Source: Chloroflexota bacterium (lineage in GTDB: Bacteria > Chloroflexota > Ktedonobacteria > Ktedonobacterales > Ktedonobacteraceae). Taken from it: DNA of 33,201 nt. A model generated the notes under the pieces. The model saw only the letters and a program-made list of their open reading frames with translations. It did no database searches and was not told the DNA's origin. Of this stretch, positions 17,513 through 24,844 are shown piece after piece. The translations under genes and the position numbers were made by a program. Numbering within the stretch: the stretch's first letter is position 1; the number at the start of each line of letters is the position of its first letter. The stretch is taken from assembly GCA_005879655.1 (NCBI GenBank), contig VBJK01000151.1, forward strand, positions 1 through 33,201, written 5' to 3'.

Positions 17513-20500
17513 CTACCCAGGTGTCGATGGCTTTTTGTATATCCTCATCTGTGGATAGAACTCTCATGACTTCTTTACTATGTTTCACCGTTCCGCGAAA
17601 CACATCGTCTAGTGCATTTCCACTTGACTTATTCGGATTTGGTGTGTATACCTGCTCTCCAGGGAGCCAGTGGGAGCTAATGTCTTTTCCCGACAACCCG
17701 TTTGGGATTGAAACTATCCCATCTCTGTCCTCTACAAACTGTCCAAGTTTCTCAGCGAGTTGCTTGATAGACTCCGCAATGATTGCCAGACGCTCTTCCA
17801 TTGCTTCCCGTCCGACTTGCAGCGTGTAGGCTAGATCGGCTAGGCTCTCATCAGAGAATTGCTGATCAATAATCACCGCCAACAGTCGTTGAGCCTGCAT
17901 TTTCAGTTGCTCTGCCTTTCTCGCTGAGAGCACAATGATGGCCGGGTTGTGCGCATCGACAATGATGGCTGGCCGTTGTTGCGCGTCTGGTACATATTCT
18001 TCCAGGATCACATGAGCATTAGCACCCCCAGCTCCAAATGAGGATATGCCTGCTATTCTGGGACATTCTCTTGTCTCCCCATTTATCTCGACCAGAGGCT
18101 GCTTCCAAGCTGTCGATTCTTGTTGCACCACAAAGGGAGTTTGAGCAAAATTGATATGAGCATTGAGCTCTTTGGCATGCAGGCTTGGAACAATCTGCCG
18201 GTGCTTCATTTGCAGAACAATCTTCGTCACTCCGGCGATCCCGGCAGCCGCTTCCAAATGGCCGATGTTTGATTTGACCGAGCCGAGTGCGCAGAATCCC
18301 GTATCCTGGGTATCCTGGCGAAAGGCTTGAGTAAGCCCGGTCACTTCAATCGGGTCACCCAACTCCGTTCCGGTCCCATGTGCTTCGATATAACTGACCA
18401 TGCGAGCGTCTATCCCGGCTTTATCCAATGTGGTGCGAATGAGCTCCCTCTGAGCAGTCGGGTTGGGCACGGTATAGCCGTTGGTTGCCCCACCGTGATT
18501 AATGCCAGTTGCGCGAATGACGGCGTAGATTTGATCGTGATCGGCAATTGCTCTGGATAATCGCTTCAGGAGAACAACGCCAACACCCTCACCTGGAACA
18601 AATCCATTGCCGCCCTCTCCAAAGCTTTTACACTGCCCGTCAACCGAGAGCATTCTGTGTGCACAGAGCGCGATATAGTTGGAAGGGTGCAGATACAGAT
18701 TCACCCCACCAGCGAATGCCATCTCACATTCGCCACGATGAATGTGCTCACAGGCTTCGTGAAGCGCTGTTAAAGAAGAGGAGCACATCGTATCAATTGG
18801 CATGCTGGGGCCTTGCAGGTCCAGCAGATAAGAGACACGATTGGCTACGGAACTGAAGGAGGTACGCAGTTGTAGGGGTGCAGGAGTTCTCAATGGATCA
18901 GTCGCTCGCAGGTCCTGGTCTTGTGAGAGTGACCATAAGGGATTGCCCTGTTTCCACAGGTCAAGACCATAGAGATTGAAGCCTGTTTGGGTTATGCCTG
19001 CAAAGACGCCGACTTTGCGGTGACACTGTAGGGCAAGTTGTTCCTTATTATAGCCTGCATCCTCCAAAGTCTCCCAGCAGGTTTCGATGAACAATCTCTC
19101 CTGGGGGTCCATGCTGAGTGCCTCGCGGGGAGAGAGATGGAAGAAGAGCGGATCAAAATCGGCAAATCCTTCGACAAACCCGCCCCATTTGCTGTAGCTT
19201 TTGCCCTGCTCTACCGCTTCGTGAAAGTCCGGCTGGTAGAAGCCTTCCAGCGGCCAACGCTCCTCTGGGATTTCGGTAATACAGTCTCTGCCAGCTTTTA
19301 AGCTCTGCCAGTATTTATTCAAGTTCCTGGCTTGCGGGTAGCGCCCTGCAATTCCTATGATGGCGATATCGTCCTGTGGGGTAGTAGGGGCGGGGCTTGC
19401 CTCCATACGTTTGGGAGGGGTCTGCCCCATAGACCTTAACTTAAGGGGTCCAGGGGACGGCAGTCCCCGCCGCAGGCGGCGAGAGGAGTGAAAGGGAGAG
19501 CTTGGGGACACCCCGAACCCCGCCAGGGGACTGCCGTCCCCTGGACCCCCGCTTCCGTCTTTGAAGTTTCCGAACAGGCTTCTCAGTTGTTCAGGGTAGC
19601 TGTGCAGGAAATACTCAGTGACGCTCTGAAGCGTCGGGTATTCAAAAAGGAGCGTTTTTGATAAGGGGCCGAAGATGCCCTCTAGTGCGTTGATGAAGCG
19701 CACAGCCATCATCGAATTAAAGCCATAATCTAACACGCGAGCTTCTGCGTCGATCCGTTGCACGGGAGCCTTGATGACAGCCGCCAGTTGTTTTTTAAAG
19801 TATGCGCCAGCTTTCTCGCGCAGTGCTTCGTGCTCTATGGTGAAGACTGCCGGTTGCCCTTCTGCGACGGCAAATGGTTCATAAGAGGCATTATCCTTAT
19901 ACGCCTGCTCAACATCTACAGTCAATCTATGTGATTGCTGCATCAATTGTTGCTTGAGGCGCTCTACCCGTCCGTGTAGCACTATTACCTGTGTCTGTTT
20001 ACAAGCCAGAGCCTGATAGAGCGTCCTCATCCCCGTCTCCGTCCCCATGGCCTCCGCTCCCAGCCGCTCCCGCATCATCTGGGCAGTCTCCGCCTCGACC
20101 TGCATCTCCCCCACCTCCCAGAGCGGCCAATTGATCGAGAGCGTTGCTCCCTTGCGCCCACCCGCCAGAACTTGTGCCTGACGAGCGTGTGCAAAGGCAT
20201 CCAGATAGGCGTTGGCTGCTGCGTAATCGGCTTGTCCCACATTGCCCATCACGGCGGAAAGCGACGAACACAGGAGAAAAAAGTCCAGGGGGATCTGTGA
20301 ACTTGCATCATCCAAGTGCTCAACCCCAATTACCTTGGGAGCCAGTACTGCTCGCACGTCCTCTTGCGTCTTGTTGAGCAATAGCCTGTCGCGGAGCACA
20401 CCAGCAGCGTGGATGATCCCATTCAGGTGTCCATGCTGCCGCAGCACCCTCTGGACGAGGACATGTACAGCGGGTCCGTCACTCACGTCTACCTGCTGAT

Positions 20501-23500
20501 AGTCGATATATATCCCGCCAGTGGTGCTGTAGCCTGTGTGCCTTGCGCCACTGGTCTGAACACAGGCTAGATCACTCAATAGTGCATGCTGTGGGGCAGA
20601 GAGCGCGGATCGACCGACCAGAACGACGGTGGCGTTTTGCACCTGTTTGGCAATCTCCTGCACAAAGAGTCGGGCCAAGCCTCCTGCACCTCCACTGATA
20701 AGATAGCATCCTCCCTCTTTCCAGAGGTTGGCTGGAACAGAGGGGTGGGGCGACTGTAAGGCTAAGGTTCTTCGGAGGTCGCCATCTACCTCCTGCCACC
20801 CTCGCACCCAGCGCTTCCCATTCCGATAGCGGATATGCTGATCCTGTGGCGTGTGCTGGTTGTCGCGCAACCAAGCGAGTAACACTCTTTCCTCTGGCTC
20901 TCCTTCTACCTCTATCAGTTGTCCGTACAGCTTCGGATACTCTTGCTGTACCGTCTTGAGCACGGCAATGAGTGCTTCAAGGAGGGATGGTTCCTTTCTC
21001 CGTGCCACCACGACCTGTACCAGCATCGGTTCGGCAGGTCGTGAATGCAACAGGCGCTGAAGTTCGTGTATCAACCATACTACCGCCTCTTGGAAGCACT
21101 GTTCCCGGCGCGGGTGTTGGCTATGCCAATGAATCACTTTCAATCCTCGGTAGCGCCCACCCTCGGCAAGCTGAGCTTGAAGGTGTAAGGCCTCGATGTC
21201 TGCTAGATCGCACAGCACTACCAGGCAGGGGCTTGCCCCAATACCGTTCGCATAAGGAAGAAGTGCTGACCCTGTCCCTACTGGCTCAGCAATGGGCACT
21301 TCCTTCCAGGTGGGGGTTAGGAGCAGAGTCCGCGCCTCTTCTGAGGGGGAAAACTCCTTACGTACACCTACGGTAGGGGTTGGAAGCCAGTAGCGTTCGC
21401 GAGCAAATGGATAGGTTGGCAGACTGGTCCGATAAGGCAAGGCATGAGTTGTTGGGACGGGGTCTTGCGCCTGTCCAACCCCGGCGGTGTAGAGGAGCAT
21501 CCAATCAATGTTCGCTCCCCGAACCCATGCCCATGCGAGCTTTTCGAGCTTCCTCTTCTGGCACCAGATATACAGCAGAGATTGAGTATCTTCATCGGTT
21601 TCAAAGAGCGTTGCATCACTTCTTGAAGGGAGATTGGTGCCTCCCACCAAACTATGCTTTACCTGAGCTGTATATATCCCTGCTGAGGCGTAGTTATTCA
21701 CGAACCCCTCTAATCTTTGCAGTAAAATCTCGTGCGAATCGGCCACAATGCCCAGCCGATAGCCCATAGTCGCGCGACCGACCTGGAGGGTAAACGCTAT
21801 GTCCTGAAGAGCGAGTTCTGGACGTGTTTGTATCCAACATCTCATGTCTTGTGCATAGCTTTTCAATTGCTGCTCACTCTTTGCAGACAACACAAAGAGG
21901 CTCGGCGTCTCTGGATAGGGCTTGTCCTCGTCCCTGCGGTCGAATTGCCTCTCGCGAACGTATTCTTCGATTACCAAATGGGCATTCGTTCCACTTAAAC
22001 CAAAGGAACTTATAGCAGCACGACGCGGTGTTCCTGCCTCTGATTTCCAATCTTGTACCTCGGTGTTCACATAAAATGGGGAAGCTGCAAAATCAAAGTG
22101 CGCGTTGGGTTGCTGAAAATGGAGGGTCGGCACCAGTTTTTTCTGCTTTATGGCGAGCAAGACTTTTTGAACACTCGCTACCCCGGCCGCTGCTGAGGTA
22201 TGACCGATATTGCTTTTGACAGAACCGATGGCACAATACTGTTTGCGTTGCGTTTTCTCTTGAAAAACGGTGGCTAGTGCTTCCAGCTCAATAGGATCTC
22301 CGAGTTGGGTGCCCGTTCCATGCATTTCGACGTAGCTAATACTTGCTGGATCGATCTGATAGCGCTCGTAGATCTCGCGTTCGAGGTCGATCTGGCTCTT
22401 GGCACTGGGGGCCGTAATCCCATTGGTTGCCCCATCCTGGTTCATGCCAGACCCAATAATGACCCCATAAATCTGATCATGATCGGCTTCTGCGTCTGCT
22501 AATCGCTTTAACACCAATGCTCCAGCGCCTTCTCCCGGCACAAAACCATTCGCGGATGCATCGAAGGCTTTGCATTGGCCGTCTGGAGATAACATTCCAG
22601 CACTGCACATGCCAACATATGAGCCAAGCGTCAGGTAGAGACTCACACCGCCTACCAGAGCCATATCGATTTCTTGACTCGCTAGGGCCTGACAAGCTAA
22701 ATGTGTTGCCACTAATGAGGAAGAACATGCAGTGTCAATGCAAATGGCTGGTCCTTTCAGATTCAGCAAATAGGCAATGCGGGCTGCGGCAATGGCATAA
22801 CCCGTACCCAGGAGATTTATTTCCAAAAGATTATGCTGATGCAGCAACAGGTCATATTCATGGCTCATCAAGCCAAGATAGACTCCACATTTTCTGTTGC
22901 TGAGCAATTGAGGGCTATAGCCAGCATCTTCAAAGGCCTTATACCCCTCTTCCAAGAAGAGGCGATGTTGCGGATCTATTGCCTCTGCATCTGCTGGTGC
23001 AATATGAAAAAATAAGGGATCAAAATACTCGATCTCATCGAGTGCTCCGAGCCATTTGCAATAGATCTTGCCGTCTGTCGCCGGGTCGGGGTCGTAATAG
23101 TTGGAGACATCGAAGCGAGTGGGGGGAATTTCGCGAATGGCGTTTTTACCCTGAACAAGGTTGTCCCAATACTCAGCCAAATTTTTCGCGTCGGGATACC
23201 TGCCCGACATCCCTACAATGGCAATAGCCTCTCTACGCCCTAAAGCTGTAGAGGCCTTAGTGCATAATCCCAAAACCTTTTGGGGAATGGGAGAATTTGG
23301 GGACACCCCAAACCCCGCCAGGCTGGCTTCGCCCCCTGGACCCCCAATCCCTACCACCTCTCGTGTTTCTGCCTTAGGGACCCTCTCGCTTTCTTGAAGA
23401 CGACCTGGAGTGAGCGTGCCTTGCCCTACTGAAAGGTTTGCGTCGAGCTTTAATGCTTCTTTTGCCTCCTCAAGGCTTATCTCTCCCGCATATAAGGCTT

Positions 23501-23522
23501 GTAATATTTTCTGTGGAGTCAT
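17436..23522 (-). CDS. PKS gene 2, main part: docking head-KS-KR-ACP-KS, frame-broken end
   Basis: I chose the ATG at 23522 because AAGGA lies six bases upstream; a TTG two codons earlier is less likely. Residues about 2-28 (TPQKILQALYAGEISLEEA) are a helical docking head. A coded linker element covers 60-85. KS1 spans about 97-520, with Cys266 in DTACSSS, EMHGTGT and SNIGH. Its post-KS linker ends in LPTYPFARERYW. A ketoreductase covers about 720-1170, with the cofactor loop YLISGGAGGLA near 941 and Tyr1100 in QADYAAANAY; VLRD at the LDD position suggests a B-type KR. An ACP carries Ser1270 in GFNSMM. A second linker element covers 1325-1360. KS2 spans about 1385-1810, with Cys1580 in DTMCSSS, EAHGTGT and SNIGH. 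The frame ends 77 nt after the linker break. No AT is present, as in trans-AT systems. It follows gene 1 after 52 bp, so the genes form one operon. Confidence 0.88.
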   Translation of the reverse strand: MTPQKILQALYAGEISLEEAKEALKLDANLSVGQGTLTPGRLQESERVPKAETREVVGIGGPGGEASLAGFGVSPNSPIPQKVLGLCTKASTALGRREAIAIVGMSGRYPDAKNLAEYWDNLVQGKNAIREIPPTRFDVSNYYDPDPATDGKIYCKWLGALDEIEYFDPLFFHIAPADAEAIDPQHRLFLEEGYKAFEDAGYSPQLLSNRKCGVYLGLMSHEYDLLLHQHNLLEINLLGTGYAIAAARIAYLLNLKGPAICIDTACSSSLVATHLACQALASQEIDMALVGGVSLYLTLGSYVGMCSAGMLSPDGQCKAFDASANGFVPGEGAGALVLKRLADAEADHDQIYGVIIGSGMNQDGATNGITAPSAKSQIDLEREIYERYQIDPASISYVEMHGTGTQLGDPIELEALATVFQEKTQRKQYCAIGSVKSNIGHTSAAAGVASVQKVLLAIKQKKLVPTLHFQQPNAHFDFAASPFYVNTEVQDWKSEAGTPRRAAISSFGLSGTNAHLVIEEYVRERQFDRRDEDKPYPETPSLFVLSAKSEQQLKSYAQDMRCWIQTRPELALQDIAFTLQVGRATMGYRLGIVADSHEILLQRLEGFVNNYASAGIYTAQVKHSLVGGTNLPSRSDATLFETDEDTQSLLYIWCQKRKLEKLAWAWVRGANIDWMLLYTAGVGQAQDPVPTTHALPYRTSLPTYPFARERYWLPTPTVGVRKEFSPSEEARTLLLTPTWKEVPIAEPVGTGSALLPYANGIGASPCLVVLCDLADIEALHLQAQLAEGGRYRGLKVIHWHSQHPRREQCFQEAVVWLIHELQRLLHSRPAEPMLVQVVVARRKEPSLLEALIAVLKTVQQEYPKLYGQLIEVEGEPEERVLLAWLRDNQHTPQDQHIRYRNGKRWVRGWQEVDGDLRRTLALQSPHPSVPANLWKEGGCYLISGGAGGLARLFVQEIAKQVQNATVVLVGRSALSAPQHALLSDLACVQTSGARHTGYSTTGGIYIDYQQVDVSDGPAVHVLVQRVLRQHGHLNGIIHAAGVLRDRLLLNKTQEDVRAVLAPKVIGVEHLDDASSQIPLDFFLLCSSLSAVMGNVGQADYAAANAYLDAFAHARQAQVLAGGRKGATLSINWPLWEVGEMQVEAETAQMMRERLGAEAMGTETGMRTLYQALACKQTQVIVLHGRVERLKQQLMQQSHRLTVDVEQAYKDNASYEPFAVAEGQPAVFTIEHEALREKAGAYFKKQLAAVIKAPVQRIDAEARVLDYGFNSMMAVRFINALEGIFGPLSKTLLFEYPTLQSVTEYFLHSYPEQLRSLFGNFKDGSGGPGDGSPLAGFGVSPSSPFHSSRRLRRGLPSPGPLKLRSMGQTPPKRMEASPAPTTPQDDIAIIGIAGRYPQARNLNKYWQSLKAGRDCITEIPEERWPLEGFYQPDFHEAVEQGKSYSKWGGFVEGFADFDPLFFHLSPREALSMDPQERLFIETCWETLEDAGYNKEQLALQCHRKVGVFAGITQTGFNLYGLDLWKQGNPLWSLSQDQDLRATDPLRTPAPLQLRTSFSSVANRVSYLLDLQGPSMPIDTMCSSSLTALHEACEHIHRGECEMAFAGGVNLYLHPSNYIALCAHRMLSVDGQCKSFGEGGNGFVPGEGVGVVLLKRLSRAIADHDQIYAVIRATGINHGGATNGYTVPNPTAQRELIRTTLDKAGIDARMVSYIEAHGTGTELGDPIEVTGLTQAFRQDTQDTGFCALGSVKSNIGHLEAAAGIAGVTKIVLQMKHRQIVPSLHAKELNAHINFAQTPFVVQQESTAWKQPLVEINGETRECPRIAGISSFGAGGANAHVILEEYVPDAQQRPAIIVDAHNPAIIVLSARKAEQLKMQAQRLLAVIIDQQFSDESLADLAYTLQVGREAMEERLAIIAESIKQLAEKLGQFVEDRDGIVSIPNGLSGKDISSHWLPGEQVYTPNPNKSSGNALDDVFRGTVKHSKEVMRVLSTDEDIQKAIDTWVAKRKYHKPANLPICRRTPLDTEKQA
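17493..17516 (-). other. Frame break in the post-KS linker of gene 2
   Basis: Gene 2 reads WVAKRKYHK and runs on to a stop at 17436. One base forward, the DNA reads GNTISLPTYPF, the conserved end of the same linker. Sister linkers have about 28 residues between KRK and LPTYPF (for example KIAELWVNGFHIDWRRFY and following), and these are missing. An out-of-frame deletion of roughly 75-80 nt best explains it. The lost part includes the conserved ELW-x-G-x-x-IDW segment. Confidence 0.8.
19445..19549 (-). repeat. Coded element B: 105 bp with 24-bp perfect inverted terminal repeats
   Basis: The left arm at 19445-19468 and right arm at 19526-19549 are exact reverse complements (GGGGTCCAGGGGACGGCAGT and onward). 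The interior shares the TTGGGGACACCCC-AACCCCGCCAGG stretch with copies A, C, D and E. Read on the minus strand it codes GGPGDGSPLAGFGVSPSSPF, then an Arg/Pro-rich stretch, in the ACP-KS2 linker of gene 2. At 105 bp (35 codons) it keeps the frame. The next 70 bp (PLKLRSMGQTPPKRM when translated) may be part of a second insertion. The shape is that of a small non-autonomous mobile element. Confidence 0.85.
23268..23345 (-). repeat. Coded hairpin element, copy A (gene 2 head-KS linker)
   Basis: A 78-bp core, equal to 26 codons, read on the minus strand as GGPGGEASLAGFGVSPNSPI and following. It contains the hairpins CCCAAAACCTTTTGGG and TTTGGGGACACCCCAAA. It lies in the linker between the docking head and KS1 of gene 2, residues 60-85, and leaves the frame open. 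Confidence 0.85.
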
Positions 23523-23528
23523 GAGCAA

Positions 23529-23533
23529 TCCTT
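23529..23533 (-). promoter_or_regulatory. Ribosome binding site deciding the gene 2 start
   Basis: AAGGA on the minus strand, six bases before the ATG at 23522. It makes that ATG a better start than the TTG at 23528. Confidence 0.55.
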
Positions 23534-23574
23534 TTTGTGGTTCAGGTAATGCAACGCTTGTACTAGCACGGTTT

Positions 23575-24447
23575 CTAAAGGGAAAGCTGACGCAATAGTT
23601 GTTCAGCTTTTTGGGGATCTAAATTCCTTTGTTGTACTTGTTGAAGCACTTCATCCAGAGAAAGCTGCGAGCGCGACTGTACGGGCGTTTGGTGTATTGT
23701 TCCTCCGCACATCAACAAATCTTTTTGCAAAAAACTCGCTAGTTTACGAATAGTTGGATAATCGTAAACGATGGTTGCTTTCAAATGGATTGCGTACTGT
23801 TGGTTGATAGACTTTATCCATTCCACACAGAGAATTGAATCCAATCCCATATCTATAAAAGGCTTCTCTAAGTTGACCTCGCTCTCTTCCATATATAAGA
23901 CTTGGGCTAGAGTCCTGGCTAGTTCTTCCTCTAAGCGGGGAAACGCCGTAGCCTGTGTCTCTTGCACCACCAGTTTCTCAGACTCCAATGCGATGGCTTT
24001 AGCTTGGGAGAAGGGCATACCTGATAATAGTGGGGCAGCTGATACTTGGAGCCGATCTCCTTCTGTGGGGGATGCAGCTCTCGACTGTTGGGTTGCTTCA
24101 TTGCGGCTACGTGAGTGCACGGTGCTATCCGTCAATGTTCGTAGTGCAACTTTTTGTATTTCTTTTGAGTTCTCCCCTTGTGCCAGCAGACTCGGAGCGG
24201 TTATTCCTGTAGTGCGGTCATCTTGATTGATGACTGATCCTTTAATCACCGCATAAATGTGATCCCCGTCTTCGATGGCTGTATCTAATGGCTTGAGGAT
24301 GAGAGCGCCAACGCCTGAACCCCGTATTTCTCTATGCGTCTCATGGTTAGCAGGGCTTTCTTCTCCGATGCTAGACACAGATGTTTTATGGCTAGAGTCT
24401 ATGTTATAGACTCCTGACAAACTGATGTCATTAGCTTTCTGGTCCAT
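23575..24447 (-). pseudogene. PKS gene 1: ketosynthase fossil joined to an intact-looking ACP and docking tail
   Basis: The ATG at 24447 has an ideal AGGAGG six bases upstream. The product would have 290 residues. Only about 55 residues of a KS remain: GSGVGALILKPL, then IYAVIKGSVINQD and TTGITAPSLLAQ. The active-site cysteine region before it and both catalytic histidines after it are absent, so it cannot condense. The 40 residues in front have no KS character. An ACP follows at about residues 165-240 (FIDMGLDSILCVEW, carrier serine in GLDS). A helical tail (SLDEVLQQVQQRNLDPQKAEQL) resembles that of gene 2 and pairs logically with the gene 2 head. The gene may survive as a carrier-protein gene. 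It was probably once a KS module shrunk by at least two deletions. Confidence 0.75.
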
Positions 24448-24453
24448 CAAGAT

Positions 24454-24459
24454 CCTCCT
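24454..24459 (-). promoter_or_regulatory. Strong Shine-Dalgarno of PKS gene 1
   Basis: AGGAGG on the minus strand, six bases before the ATG at 24447. It sets the start 20 codons inside the longest open frame, which begins at 24507. A well-kept translation signal in front of a KS fossil suggests the ACP is still made. Confidence 0.75.
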
Positions 24460-24550
24460 TTTTCTCGTTGCCTTTGGAACATGGCCTCTGTGGCATGGGC
24501 TAGCCAATCTAAATGATATATAAACATTTCTTGTAAAAGAAATTAATGAG

Positions 24551-24580
24551 ATTATAACATGCCTTAAATGAAAAAAGCAA
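24551..24580 (-). promoter_or_regulatory. Candidate promoter P1 for the PKS operon (repeat copy 1)
   Basis: On the minus strand a -10 box TATAAT (24556-24551) lies 18 bp after TTGCTT (24580-24575). The -10 is a perfect sigma-70-type match and the -35 is weak. It lies about 100 bp before the gene 1 ATG. Confidence 0.5.
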
Positions 24581-24633
24581 TTGCTACCGTACTAGAAGGT
24601 AAATCCCCATTGTATTAAAAAGTCCTTAATGAG

Positions 24634-24663
24634 ATTAGAACGTGCTTTAAATGAAAAAAGCAA
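24634..24663 (-). promoter_or_regulatory. Candidate promoter P2 for the PKS operon (repeat copy 2)
   Basis: The same layout as P1: TTGCTT (24663-24658), an 18-bp spacer and TCTAAT (24639-24634). The -10 is one base poorer than in P1, so this copy may be weaker or serve as an activator-binding duplicate. Confidence 0.35.
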
Positions 24664-24721
24664 TTCATACCGTACTAGAAGGAATTTTTCCATTAGTTTG
24701 CGCTTAGATAGTCAAAAAGGT

Positions 24722-24750
24722 AATCATAATAAAAATTGCATTTTATGATT
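24722..24750. promoter_or_regulatory. Inverted repeat, possible operator
   Basis: AATCATAA (24722-24729) and TTATGATT (24743-24750) are perfect 8-bp arms around a 13-bp centre. It lies 11 bp upstream of the P450-side -35 box and between the two divergent promoters, a fitting place for a shared regulator. No regulator gene is in the window. Confidence 0.4.
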
Positions 24751-24761
24751 CTTCTATACGC

Positions 24762-24790
24762 TTGGCATTTTTATGTTACTATGATATATT
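24762..24790 (+). promoter_or_regulatory. Candidate promoter for the P450-halogenase-PKS operon
   Basis: TTGGCA (24762-24767), a 17-bp spacer and TATATT (24785-24790). Each hexamer is one base from the sigma-70 consensus. The P450 start lies about 55 bp downstream. Confidence 0.55.
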
Positions 24791-24844
24791 TAAATCAGGA
24801 AGCCGTTTTGTTTGCCATGATCTAGAAACATTACCAGAGAGGGA

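Larger units (their letters stand above)
24543..24694. repeat. Two direct repeats of about 57-69 bp, period 83 bp
   Basis: Copy 1 begins at 24543 and copy 2 at 24626. Shared blocks include TTAATGAGATTA, TTAAATGAAAAAAGCAATT and ACCGTACTAGAAGG; a CCATT-type end follows after a short variable stretch. Differences are scattered substitutions, not gaps, so this looks like an old duplication kept in register. The repeats lie upstream of gene 1 only. Confidence 0.85.
24448..24844. promoter_or_regulatory. Divergent intergenic control region
   Basis: This AT-rich stretch separates the minus-strand PKS operon from the plus-strand P450 operon. It holds two near-identical boxes 83 bp apart, each with a promoter-like pair facing the PKS genes. 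It also holds a separate promoter-like pair facing the P450 gene, and an inverted repeat between them. I see no coding frame with homology. Confidence 0.65.
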
